A program made the translations under genes and the position numbers. Of a stretch of 39,638 bases of DNA, positions 7,853 to 15,598 are shown piece by piece. The notes beneath the pieces were generated by a model. That model worked only from the letters and a program-made list of their open reading frames with translations. It made no database searches and was not told the origin of the DNA. Origin of the DNA: Alistipes sp. (GTDB lineage: Bacteria; Bacteroidota; Bacteroidia; Bacteroidales; Rikenellaceae); the NCBI GenBank assembly GCA_017398045.1, contig JAFQHI010000024.1, positions 1-39,638 on the forward strand. The letters run 5' to 3'. The first letter of the stretch is position 1. Every line of letters starts with the position of its first letter.

Positions 7853-7890
7853 AAGGCGAAATGGAGCGCAAAGTTCCATTTCGCCTTTTT
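7853..7890 (+). terminator. Terminator of the pyrH-frr operon
   Basis: A perfect 12-bp stem, AGGCGAAATGGA (7854-7865) with TCCATTTCGCCT (7875-7886), is followed by Ts on the plus strand (7886-7890). It lies about 40 bp after the frr stop. Confidence 0.9.
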
Positions 7891-7910
7891 CTTCGCCGTA
7901 CCATAACAAC

Positions 7911-7937
7911 AGGGGCGCGACCGGATGTCACGCCCCT
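7911..7937 (-). terminator. Probable terminator hairpin of the superoxide reductase gene
   Basis: AGGGGCG-C-GAC (7911-7921) pairs with GTC-A-CGCCCCT (7927-7937), 10 pairs with one C/A mismatch around a 5-nt loop. It lies about 53 bp beyond the minus-strand gene's stop. The following minus-strand sequence is only moderately T-rich, so strength is uncertain. Confidence 0.55.
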
Positions 7938-7971
7938 GCACTTAACCTAACTCAATCAACGCAAAACGCAC

Positions 7972-7998
7972 AATTTTCACAATTCACAATTACAATTC
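7972..7998. repeat. AATT short tandem repeats at the end of the superoxide reductase gene
   Basis: AATT cores recur at 7972, 7981, 7988 and 7994, mostly 6-9 bp apart, in a CACAATTCACAATTACAATT pattern. The array overlaps the gene's stop codon (7992-7990). It resembles the clearer 7-bp array after pckA. Confidence 0.5.
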
Positions 7999-8364
7999 GG
8001 TCTTCCAAAGACCATGGAGGTTGCAATACTCATAGACAGCCACCGCCTTGTGGGGGTAGGTGTTGATAATCGCCTCGGGCTTGTCGCTCAAATTGACACG
8101 CACGCCACCGGCCTCGGTCTCGACATAGATGAAGGCGATGTGGTGTTCGGGGAGCATCGGATGGGCTACACTACCCACCTCAACCTTGAGGGTCCACTCA
8201 TCGAGTTTCGTTACGACCGGCACATGCTTCTCGCCACTCGCATCCACCGTATTGGGAACCAACTCCTCCATCTTCTCGCCGCAGCATACCACGGGGACCT
8301 TCGAATCAACCACCTTCTCAATCACGTTGCCGCAGTGGCGGCAGATATAAAACTTCGTTGCCAT
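7990..8364 (-). CDS. Desulfoferrodoxin / superoxide reductase (two-iron-centre type)
   Basis: A 124-residue enzyme that reduces superoxide to hydrogen peroxide without making oxygen, suited to anaerobes. The N-terminal desulforedoxin domain has the rubredoxin-like Fe ligands C8, C11, C27 and C28. The C-terminal neelaredoxin domain has the square-pyramidal Fe site ligands H47 (in EKHVPV), H68, H74/H75 (in PEHHI), C114 and H117 (in YCNLHGLW), plus the catalytic Glu-Lys pair before H47. All key residues are present, so it should be active. It is monocistronic with its own promoter and hairpin. Electrons probably come from rubredoxin-type partners not found here. Confidence 0.93.
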   Translation of the reverse strand: MATKFYICRHCGNVIEKVVDSKVPVVCCGEKMEELVPNTVDASGEKHVPVVTKLDEWTLKVEVGSVAHPMLPEHHIAFIYVETEAGGVRVNLSDKPEAIINTYPHKAVAVYEYCNLHGLWKTEL

Positions 8365-8404
8365 AATCTTGCTTTGTTTAGTGTGTTATTTTCTGTTTCT
8401 ATTG

Positions 8405-8436
8405 CAAAGATAATACATAGTTTTCTATTTGTCAAA
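8405..8436 (-). promoter_or_regulatory. Promoter of the superoxide reductase gene
   Basis: On the minus strand TTTG (8436-8433) precedes TATCTTTG (8412-8405) by exactly 20 bp. Predicted transcription start near 8398 gives a 5' leader of about 35 nt. Confidence 0.8.
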
Positions 8437-8487
8437 TTGATAATTTTTATACCGCCATAAGCCGAAACTATAACTCGAGCAACGCAC

Positions 8488-8521
8488 AAAAAAGGGTTGC
8501 ACCTTGCGATGCAACCCTTTT
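8488..8521 (-). terminator. Terminator of pckA
   Basis: AAAGGGTTGCA (8491-8501) pairs with TGCAACCCTTT (8510-8520) around an 8-nt loop. The minus strand continues into a T-run (A6 at 8488-8493 on plus). It lies about 70 bp past the pckA stop, with the heptad repeat array in between. Confidence 0.88.
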
Positions 8522-8539
8522 CGCTGAATCAAAATCTCG

Positions 8540-8588
8540 AATTCCTAATTCCTAATTCTGAATTCTAAATTCTAAATTCTAAATTTCG
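8540..8588. repeat. Seven tandem 7-bp AATTCNN repeats after pckA
   Basis: AATTC units begin at 8540, 8547, 8554, 8561, 8568 and 8575, each exactly 7 bp apart, with a degenerate AATTT copy at 8582. The two variable bases are CT, CT, TG, TA, TA, TA. The array lies between the pckA stop codon (3 bp away) and its terminator, so it is transcribed as 3' UTR. Confidence 0.8.
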
Positions 8589-8591
8589 AAC

Positions 8592-10202
8592 TTACTCTAC
8601 CTTCGGGCCGGCAGCAACGAGCGACTTGCCCTCCTCGTTGCCCGTGAACTTCTGGAAGTTCTTCACGAAGCGACCTGCGAGGTCCTTGGCCTTCACCTCC
8701 CACTCCGAAGCATCGGCGTAGGTATCGCGCGGGTCGAGGATAGCGGGGTCAACACCCGGCAGCTCGGTCGGCACCTTGAAGTCGAACATCGGAATCATCT
8801 TCGTCGGAGCGTTGTCAATCGAACCATCGAGGATGGCGTCGATGATACCGCGCGTATCCTTAATCGAGATACGCTTGCCCGTACCGTTCCAACCCGTGTT
8901 CACGAGGTAAGCCGTAGCACCCGACTTCTCCATGCGCTTTACCAGCTCCTCACCGTACTTGGTGGGATGCAGCGAAAGGAAGGCAGCACCGAAGCAGGCC
9001 GAGAAGGTCGGCGTAGGCTCCGTGATACCGCGCTCGGTACCGGCCAACTTGGCCGTAAAGCCCGACAGGAAGTAGTACTTCGTCTGCTCGGGGGTCAGAA
9101 TCGAAACGGGAGGCAGTACACCGAAGGCGTCGGCCGAGAGGAAGATAACCTTCTTGGCAGCGGGAGCCTTCGAAACGGGCTTCACGATGTTGTCGATGTG
9201 GAAGATGGGGTACGATACACGGGTGTTCTCCGTAACCGACTTATCCGAGAAGTCAATCTTACCCTTCTTGTCCACCGTTACGTTCTCCAACAGTGCGTTG
9301 CGACGGATGGCGTTCCAGATGTCAGGCTCGTTCTCCTTCGAGAGGTTGATAACCTTGGCGTAGCAACCGCCCTCGAAGTTAAAGACACCCTCGTCGTCCC
9401 AACCATGCTCGTCGTCACCGATGAGCTGACGCTTCGGGTCGGTCGAAAGGGTCGTCTTACCCGTACCCGACAGACCGAAGAAGATAGCCGTCTCGCCCTT
9501 CTCGTTCGTGTTGGCCGAGCAGTGCATCGAAGCGATACCCTGCAACGGGAGCAGGTAGTTCATGTACGAGAACATACCCTTCTTCATCTCACCACCATAC
9601 CAGGTGTTGATGATAACCTGCATCTTCTCCGTGAGGTTGAACACAACGGCCGTCTCCGAGTTCAGACCCAGCTCCTTGTAGTTCTTCACCTTGGCCTTCG
9701 AAGCGTTCAGTACCACGAAGTCAGGCTCACCATAGGTCTCCAGCTCGGCGTCGGTCGGACGGATGAACATATTCTTTACGAAGTGTGCCTGCCAAGCCAC
9801 CTCCATGATGAAGCGAATCTTGAGGCGCGAGTTCTCGTTGGCACCGCAGAAGGTATCAACCACGTAGAGCTTCTTGCCCGACAGCTCCTCCGAGGCAATC
9901 TTCTTCAGCTCCTTCCAAGCCTTCTTCGTAACGGGCTTGTTGTCGTTCTTGTACTCGGGCGAGGTCCACCAGATGGTGTCCTTCGACGTCTCGTCCATTA
10001 CGAAGAACTTGTCCTTGGGCGAACGACCGGTGTAAACACCCGTCATTACGTTCACGGCACCCATCTCGGTCTGCTGACCCTTCTCGAAACCGCGCAGACC
10101 CTTCTTGGTCTCCTCGCGGAACAACTCGTCATACGAAGGATTGTAGATAATCTCCTCCACACCGGTGATACCGTACTTTCTCAAATCTTTCTTGTCGATC
10201 AT
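8592..10202 (-). CDS. pckA: Phosphoenolpyruvate carboxykinase (ATP)
   Basis: A 536-residue ATP-type PEPCK. It interconverts oxaloacetate + ATP and PEP + CO2 + ADP. In gut Bacteroidales it often runs toward oxaloacetate on the route to succinate and propionate, gaining ATP. Seen: [10 protein letters not shown] near residue 57; the kinase-1a P-loop [11 protein letters not shown] (about 243-253); the kinase-2/metal motif IGDDEHGW (about 261-268); and [22 protein letters not shown]-terminal [19 protein letters not shown] fits the family. Length is normal. It is monocistronic, with a long leader of about 145 nt or more upstream and a strong terminator downstream. Confidence 0.97.
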   Translation of the reverse strand: MIDKKDLRKYGITGVEEIIYNPSYDELFREETKKGLRGFEKGQQTEMGAVNVMTGVYTGRSPKDKFFVMDETSKDTIWWTSPEYKNDNKPVTKKAWKELKKIASEELSGKKLYVVDTFCGANENSRLKIRFIMEVAWQAHFVKNMFIRPTDAELETYGEPDFVVLNASKAKVKNYKELGLNSETAVVFNLTEKMQVIINTWYGGEMKKGMFSYMNYLLPLQGIASMHCSANTNEKGETAIFFGLSGTGKTTLSTDPKRQLIGDDEHGWDDEGVFNFEGGCYAKVINLSKENEPDIWNAIRRNALLENVTVDKKGKIDFSDKSVTENTRVSYPIFHIDNIVKPVSKAPAAKKVIFLSADAFGVLPPVSILTPEQTKYYFLSGFTAKLAGTERGITEPTPTFSACFGAAFLSLHPTKYGEELVKRMEKSGATAYLVNTGWNGTGKRISIKDTRGIIDAILDGSIDNAPTKMIPMFDFKVPTELPGVDPAILDPRDTYADASEWEVKAKDLAGRFVKNFQKFTGNEEGKSLVAAGPKVE

Positions 10203-10528
10203 AGTTGTTTGTATTATTAAATTAAAACCTCTTATGCTTGTTTGCTCACGGTCAAAAAAGGTACCAAATTCGCGGCTTAAGGCCCGCTTCTACCCCACCC
10301 AAAGCCACTTCGCCTCGGCAAGGTTCGGATAAGCCCCTTTTTCGACGCTACAAAGGTAGGAAAACTTTTGCAAAAGTGAAATTTTTTGAGGATTATATCA
10401 AAGATATAACCTAAAATAAGGTTCTAATGACCAATGTCGCCTCAAATCTATGTGAATTGAAATGTTAAACGACACAACGGATAAATGGGAATTATCGAGA
10501 AATCGCTGTTACGCCATGAGCCTATTAT
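10203..10528 (-). promoter_or_regulatory. pckA leader and candidate tandem promoters
   Basis: The minus strand has TACCTTTG (10358-10351) and TATCTTTG (10406-10399), both matching TAnnTTTG but neither with TTTG at the ideal 20-bp distance. From the nearer box the leader is about 140 nt; it includes GC-rich, hairpin-capable sequence (around 10271-10290) followed by six Ts on the minus strand (10255-10260). An inverted repeat AACCT-AAAATA-AGGTT occupies 10408-10423, just upstream of the second box. Growth-condition control of pckA is plausible, but no known riboswitch was recognised. No gene was found in this gap. Confidence 0.45.
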
Positions 10529-10562
10529 AAAAAAGACAATCGGCAGTATCAACCACCGATTG
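10529..10562 (-). terminator. Terminator of the sigma/LolA-like operon
   Basis: CAATCGG (10537-10543) pairs with CCGATTG (10556-10562) around a 12-nt loop. On the minus strand the stem is followed closely by six Ts (A6 at 10529-10534 on plus). It lies about 100 bp past the stop at 10666; a G8 tract (10626-10633) lies in that interval. Confidence 0.75.
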
Positions 10563-10665
10563 CCAAAAAATGAATGAACGCGAAACTCACATTAAGTTAG
10601 AGTGTGCAGGCGGTGAGTTCTGCGAGGGGGGGGTGCAGATATTGTTATAAAAGAATATGTAGCAC

Positions 10666-11412
10666 CTACTCGGTGGGAGGCACATCGAAATCAATCTGAT
10701 CGATGGTGAGTACCGTAACCTGCTGCCCGTTGTATAGCCCTGAGCACTCGGCACCGAGCAGGCGACCCTCGCTCTTTGAGAAACGAGCAACGATCCCAAC
10801 CTTGTCGCCCCTGGTGCTAACCAAGATTATATCGCCCTCCTCGCGGAATTTCAGCAGAATACCCGTTAACAAAGCGTACTCCTTCAATTTATCAATCGTA
10901 GCAAGCGGGGAGAGGTCGATTCCTCCGTGGGGACGTTCGAGTACCATTTGGCCGTTCTGGTAGCGTCGATAGCTCTCGCCGTCATAGAGTTCCATAGAAC
11001 GAACCTTGTCTTGCCATTTGATAGCCATTTTGACCTTCGAGTCCTCTTTGCGAATCTCGACGGTGCCTTGCATCGGAGTACCTTCGAAATCAAGGTCATA
11101 GAGCTCCCGTGAGTTCTTGTTCTCGGTAACATTTGCGGTAAATTGTACGAGGAAGCTATCCGATTCGAGCAGTTGAGTCATTGCTCGCTCGACCACCTCG
11201 CGGGCGGTGCTGGTCTGCACACTGCTAATGCCGATGACAACTGCCACTGCGACTATTGCGGCAACGGCACTAATGCGTACTGCCTGCCAGAGGGGGTGTC
11301 GGCGTGGTGCGGGGGCTTTGAACGAAAGTGAAGTGGTGGGGGCGAAATGCGGCGTGAGAAGATTCTCAACGCGAATGTCCGAAAAAGTGTCTAAATTGTT
11401 GTTGGTTTTCAT
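10666..11412 (-). CDS. Single-pass membrane protein with LolA-like outer domain, probable sigma-factor regulator
   Basis: A 248-residue protein: a short cytoplasmic N-terminus (about 1-44), one transmembrane helix (about 45-66) and a periplasmic domain of about 180 residues. The outer domain resembles LolA/LolB-type lipoprotein-binding folds: it starts AREVVERAMTQLLESDSFLVQFTANV and has KWQDKVRSMELYDGESYRRY, like the lipoprotein-carrier pattern. It begins 24 bp after the ECF sigma gene's stop, the usual place for an anti-sigma factor. The cytoplasmic segment is too short to show the classical zinc anti-sigma motif, and no FecR domain is visible, so the anti-sigma role is inferred from context. 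Alternative: an envelope protein simply co-expressed with the sigma factor. Confidence 0.65.
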   Translation of the reverse strand: MKTNNNLDTFSDIRVENLLTPHFAPTTSLSFKAPAPRRHPLWQAVRISAVAAIVAVAVVIGISSVQTSTAREVVERAMTQLLESDSFLVQFTANVTENKNSRELYDLDFEGTPMQGTVEIRKEDSKVKMAIKWQDKVRSMELYDGESYRRYQNGQMVLERPHGGIDLSPLATIDKLKEYALLTGILLKFREEGDIILVSTRGDKVGIVARFSKSEGRLLGAECSGLYNGQQVTVLTIDQIDFDVPPTE

Positions 11413-11436
11413 AATGTTGGTCTTTTTTACAGTGAG

Positions 11437-11949
11437 TTAAATCAGCCCACGCTTTTCGAGGGCTTCGCGCAACTTGTTAATGCCATAGCGAAAACGCGAT
11501 TTGGCCGTGGTAAGAGGGATGTTGCAAATCGAGGCAATCTCGTCAAATTGACGACCTCCATAGATTCGCAATCGGATCACTTCGCTCTGCTCATCGGGTA
11601 GGAGCGCCATCAGTCGTTCGATCAATCGAAACTCTTGTTCGAAATCTTGCGGAGCGAGGTCGTCGCTACTCAGTGTATCGAGCGTTTCGGTGGTTGCAAA
11701 CTGTCGTCGTGAGCGTAAAACCGAGGCGCAACTATTTGTCAATGAGCGATAAATATAGCCTTTCAGGTCTTCAATCCCGCTAAGTCGTGCGCCTTGTTTC
11801 GAGAGCCGCAGGTAAAGGTCTTGCACCACGTCGTCAGCTTCGGTGGCAGACCCCAATCGATAGCAGGCGTATCGAAACAGATGGTCGCGCTCGGGCTGCA
11901 TCAGCTCTGCGAGGCGGGTGAGTTGTTTGTTTTCGGTTGTTAGTTTCAT
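11437..11949 (-). CDS. ECF-family RNA polymerase sigma factor
   Basis: A 170-residue sigma-70 family factor with only regions 2 and 4. Region 2 spans about residues 15-60 (RDHLFRYACYRLGSATEADDVVQDLYLRL, matching the -10 recognition and core-binding helices). Region 4 spans about 110-165 (LMALLPDEQSEVIRLRIYGG, then the helix-turn-helix FDEIASICNIPLTTAKSRFRYGINKLREAL). Length is typical. It heads a two-gene operon with the LolA-like membrane protein, suggesting control of an envelope response. Its 5' region is unusually long (about 270 nt if the TAAGTTTG box at 12236-12229 is the promoter). Confidence 0.92.
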   Translation of the reverse strand: MKLTTENKQLTRLAELMQPERDHLFRYACYRLGSATEADDVVQDLYLRLSKQGARLSGIEDLKGYIYRSLTNSCASVLRSRRQFATTETLDTLSSDDLAPQDFEQEFRLIERLMALLPDEQSEVIRLRIYGGRQFDEIASICNIPLTTAKSRFRYGINKLREALEKRGLI

Positions 11950-12391
11950 GGTTTGTTTTCGTTTGTTGGAAACGCGCTTCCGAATATATAACGCTTAAAG
12001 TTCGAAAAAGACTTAATGTACTCACAAAAAATACTAAAAATTGATTAATATATCACAGGTGTAACCTAAAAAAGTTTCAGATAGTATAATTCATTCCTTA
12101 TCAATATCTTAAAGGCCAAACACATTATTTGCAATATCCTGTAATTCTCACTGACTCAATGAGTTAAACCGTTTAACTGGGCGGTGGGGAATATTGGAAA
12201 TTGTCTGTTACACTTGGAGCATATTAATCAAACTTACGGCTAAAATAACAACAACTTAACCAACATTTATTTCGGATAGACTCCTCTTCGAGGAGCCGTC
12301 GCGCCACACAACGCGCAAACAACACGCACCGAGCGACCCGAATCGGTGTACGAGCCAACCCGCCGAAGGCCCTCCGCACGACCGACCACAA
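11950..12391 (-). promoter_or_regulatory. Upstream region of the sigma gene with a perfect palindrome
   Basis: No gene is supported here. The minus strand carries TAAGTTTG (12236-12229), matching TAnnTTTG without a well-placed TTTG. AGTTAAAC-C-GTTTAACT at 12162-12178 is a palindrome with 8-bp arms about a single central base, a good candidate operator or cruciform/hairpin. A small hairpin CTCCTC-TTC-GAGGAG lies at 12281-12295. Base composition is AT-rich from 11985 to 12270. Confidence 0.45.
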
Positions 12392-12395
12392 ACAA

Positions 12396-12424
12396 GCCCC
12401 GACGCTCGTTTCGAGCATCGGGGC
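12396..12424 (-). terminator. Terminator of the outer-membrane barrel gene
   Basis: GCCCCGA-C-GCTCG (12396-12408) pairs with CGAGC-A-TCGGGGC (12412-12424), 12 pairs with one mismatch and a TTT loop. The minus strand continues TTGTTTGTGG. It lies about 90 bp past the stop at 12516. Confidence 0.75.
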
Positions 12425-12515
12425 CGCCCATTTAATTAACAAAATCCCACATCAAATTAACTAAATGTAATCAGTCACCTATTCACTAACCGTCTAACTG
12501 TTTTTCATTACCTAA

Positions 12516-15323
12516 CTATCTCATTCGGCCTCCGTAACCACCACCTCGGCCAAACTCGCGCTGCGAGGCCTTATTCAGGCGCACACCGACATTGAGGGCA
12601 AAGTAGCGTCCATAGGAGGGTTTCCAACTCTGCAATTCATAATCCGCGTAGGTCGTAGTCGTAAAATTCGAGCCGCGGTTCAGCAGGTCATAGGCCGTCA
12701 CACCGACCAGCACCCGCCCCTTCGACAGCGAACATCCCACCATGATGTTGAGCATCTGGGTCGTGGTATCGGTTCCCGTATCGGTGAGGTAGTGGCAGTG
12801 GGCCAAATTATAATTCGCCATCAACATACCCACCTTCAAAAAACGAACCTCGGCCATCACCGATGCCGTCTGATAGAGATAACGGTTATCGGTACCGATG
12901 CTGTTCTGCACCTCGGAGTAGGAGGTCGTGGAGTGCAATCCCAGGCGCAGATAATCGCTCTGCGCACCGCTAAAGGTGAGGGCCAACATCGGCTGGTGCT
13001 GGCGGGAGATATTCTTCGCATCCTCGATATAGGTCGGGCGTTGGTTGAACTGATAACGCAACGAGGCACGGAAGGTGGAGCGCAACGCGGCAATGCGCTG
13101 GCTGAAATCGGTATAGGCCGAGAGCGAGAAGGCACCCGAGATGTTCTCATAGGTGTAGAGCGTACTTCCGGCAGGGGCCGTATAGTCCCACTTTTCGAGG
13201 TAGGTCGCCTCGTCGTAATAGTAGGAGCGTTGGGTGATTTGGTCGGGCGACAGCGTAGCATTCATACCCACCGTAAAATTACGTCCGTTATCGACATTCA
13301 CGTTGCCCGGATAGTTAATCGAGAAACGGTGCTGAATACCCTGTTTCAGGGCGGGATTACCGGTCTGCAACAGCATCGGGTTGCTGTTGTCGATGCGGTC
13401 GCGCAGCTGCTCGACCGAGGGAAGGGTGGCCGAGGTCGAATAGTTGAAGATATTGATGCGTCGGCCGTGCCTTACGAGGGTGAATTGCAACGAGGGGAGC
13501 CACGAGAGGAACTTCTCGCGGTACTGCAACTCCTCGGGGTAGTATTCGTCCTTGTTCATGCGGGCCGAGCGCACATCGAGGATGGCATTGAGGCGGAACA
13601 ACGAGGAGTTAAGACGGAAGGCGAAACGCCCCGAATGGGTCGTGTAGTTGTGCGTGTAGTTGTAGGTGTTCGTGGGGTCGATTTCCACCACGGGGTCGAA
13701 GGTGTTCAGTGCCATTTGGCGGGTGCGATTATGCTCATAATCCCACTGATAGGAGGCGAACAGCTCCACGCGCATTCCCTCGGTTTCGTAGATATCCTTT
13801 TGGAGCGAAAACTCGGCATTATACGACTCGCGCGGCCCCACGTAGTCGGTCTCCAACACACGTTTGTCCTGCGTGAGGGTATCGACGCGCCAACCGACGC
13901 GGTCCGTGCGCGAAATGGTCGAATTGAGCGACATATAGGGGCGCACCACCCGCGGATTGTCCCACTGGTAATTCAGGTTGTTTTTCAACGTATAGCCATG
14001 CGATTCGCTGTGCTGAAGCACCTCGGTGCGCTGGTCCAGCGTTTCGCTGCGATTCAAAATCTGCTGTGCAGAGCCGCTCGAGGGGGTGCTGTACGAGAAC
14101 TCGTTACGCGAGGAGAATTGGTGACGGCCACCCGGGTGAATCAACCCATAAAGCTTCACCGTATGGGTACCGCCCGAACTGTGCGAAGAGGTCGTATCGG
14201 CGTAGAGTCGTGCCGGTGAGGCCTCGGTGGCAAAGTAATTTCGCTGTGTTGCGGCTCCCGAATGTGTGTAATTGTTATCGTAAGCGTAGCTCAGGTCCAG
14301 CACCTGACCCTCGCGGCGGTTTTTACCCCACAGGCGCGACATGGAGATGGAGGCGCGGTGCTGCTCAACATAACTGCCCGCAGCCACGCGGTTGCTCAAC
14401 ACATCGCGCAGACGATTCGACGTGCGCCCGATGTTGTTCGAGTAGCCATCGACCGTCAATTGCAACTTCTCCGAAAAGAGGTTGGCCGTCAAACCCACGC
14501 CGTAGCGATGGCGCAATGAGCCATCCGCTTCGCGGTTCATATCAAGGCCCCACGCACCGAGAAAAAAGCCGTCGAACATCGACTTAAAGTCGCGCTTCGT
14601 GCGGATGTTCATCACCTTCTGTTTTTCGGCAAAGCGACGATGCTGGCGAATCTCGTCATCGGTCGCCTCGTCATAGATTTCCAGATGGCTTACATCGCTC
14701 GCCAACAGCGCATTGAGTGCCGTCGAAGGACTCTCGCCGAAGATGGTGCGACCATTCACATAGACGCGGGAGAGCTTTTCGCCCTGGATGGTGACATTGC
14801 CCCCGTCATCCACCTCGACACCGGGCAGCTGGTCCAACATCTGAATCACCTCATCGCCCTGCAAGGTGCGCACGGCCGCGGCGTTATAGACCAACGTATC
14901 GCCCCGCTGCGAGACCAATCGGGCGCGCCCCTCGACCACCACCTGGTCAATCTCCCGAGCGGCCGCCTTCATCTGAATCCGCAACGGGCGTTGCACACCA
15001 TAACGAGGAGCGACACGCACCGAATCCTGCACATACGTTTCATAGCCGAGGAACGAAACCTCCACCCGCACATAGCCGGCCGGAACCTGCTTCAAAAAGA
15101 AATTACCGCTGTAATCCGTCGTCGTATGCAACGTGTCACGGGGCGAGATGACTGCCACAACGGCACCCACCATTCCCGGCCGACGATGGTCGATCTGTCC
15201 TTCGGCCTGCTCATCGAAGACACGACCGCTCAACGGACCGACCTGCTCTTGCGCCCACACGGAGGCAATCCCCGCAACGAGCAACACGAGCAGCATACAT
15301 AGACGCAGTTTCATAAAAGGCAT
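12516..15323 (-). CDS. Outer-membrane beta-barrel protein with CarboxypepD-like N-domain (TonB-receptor-like)
   Basis: A 935-residue outer-membrane protein. Signal peptide about 1-25 (ending SVWAQ); a carboxypeptidase-regulatory-like beta-sandwich about 30-115 (GRVFDEQAEG ... TTTDYSGNFFLKQVPAGYVRVEVSFLGYE); a plug-like segment about 120-235 (GDTLVYNAAAVRT, QLPGVEVDDGGNVTIQGE, VYVNGRTIFGE); then a long barrel rich in alternating aromatic/polar strands. This is the Bacteroidetes outer membrane protein beta-barrel family, TonB-receptor relatives with a shortened plug. The C-terminus ends in a Gly/Arg-rich FGRGGGYGGRMR instead of the usual aromatic residue. It is monocistronic, with no SusD partner; ligand unknown. 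An alternative start is Met4 (15314). TAACTTTG at 15357-15350 (minus) is the likely -7 box. Confidence 0.88.
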   Translation of the reverse strand: MPFMKLRLCMLLVLLVAGIASVWAQEQVGPLSGRVFDEQAEGQIDHRRPGMVGAVVAVISPRDTLHTTTDYSGNFFLKQVPAGYVRVEVSFLGYETYVQDSVRVAPRYGVQRPLRIQMKAAAREIDQVVVEGRARLVSQRGDTLVYNAAAVRTLQGDEVIQMLDQLPGVEVDDGGNVTIQGEKLSRVYVNGRTIFGESPSTALNALLASDVSHLEIYDEATDDEIRQHRRFAEKQKVMNIRTKRDFKSMFDGFFLGAWGLDMNREADGSLRHRYGVGLTANLFSEKLQLTVDGYSNNIGRTSNRLRDVLSNRVAAGSYVEQHRASISMSRLWGKNRREGQVLDLSYAYDNNYTHSGAATQRNYFATEASPARLYADTTSSHSSGGTHTVKLYGLIHPGGRHQFSSRNEFSYSTPSSGSAQQILNRSETLDQRTEVLQHSESHGYTLKNNLNYQWDNPRVVRPYMSLNSTISRTDRVGWRVDTLTQDKRVLETDYVGPRESYNAEFSLQKDIYETEGMRVELFASYQWDYEHNRTRQMALNTFDPVVEIDPTNTYNYTHNYTTHSGRFAFRLNSSLFRLNAILDVRSARMNKDEYYPEELQYREKFLSWLPSLQFTLVRHGRRINIFNYSTSATLPSVEQLRDRIDNSNPMLLQTGNPALKQGIQHRFSINYPGNVNVDNGRNFTVGMNATLSPDQITQRSYYYDEATYLEKWDYTAPAGSTLYTYENISGAFSLSAYTDFSQRIAALRSTFRASLRYQFNQRPTYIEDAKNISRQHQPMLALTFSGAQSDYLRLGLHSTTSYSEVQNSIGTDNRYLYQTASVMAEVRFLKVGMLMANYNLAHCHYLTDTGTDTTTQMLNIMVGCSLSKGRVLVGVTAYDLLNRGSNFTTTTYADYELQSWKPSYGRYFALNVGVRLNKASQREFGRGGGYGGRMR

Positions 15324-15349
15324 TGGTTAGTTGTAGTTTTAAGGCTCTA

Positions 15350-15357
15350 CAAAGTTA
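15350..15357 (-). promoter_or_regulatory. -7 box of the outer-membrane barrel gene
   Basis: TAACTTTG on the minus strand matches TAnnTTTG and lies 26 bp before ATG 15323. No TTTG occurs 20 bp upstream. The flanking sequence instead has CCTCCG/CGGAGG inverted-repeat halves (around 15369-15391). Confidence 0.5.
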
Positions 15358-15507
15358 ATCAAAAGAGCCTCCGATGGACCTTTTGCGGAGGTGAAACGCC
15401 CGAAAGCGAGGGCAAAACGCCCACTCGGGGCAGGTGAAAGAGCCTCCACGTGGTCGAATGGAGGGAATATTTGGTCATAAGCCTAAAATACGCGCGCGAA
15501 AAGGAGG

Positions 15508-15534
15508 TTTGTCGGGAAAATTTTGCTATCTTTG
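15508..15534 (+). promoter_or_regulatory. Promoter of the V-type ATPase operon
   Basis: TATCTTTG at 15527-15534 is a perfect -7 element. A TTTG at 15508-15511 is only 15 bp upstream rather than 20, so the -33 contact may be weak. Transcription should start near 15540, leaving an A-rich leader of about 60 nt before ATG 15599, which is typical of Bacteroidetes translation signals. Confidence 0.7.
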
Positions 15535-15598
15535 TGTGCCTTAAAAAGTCAAAATTCGAAAAATCGAAACAAATCAATATAAAACAACACCAAAAATC

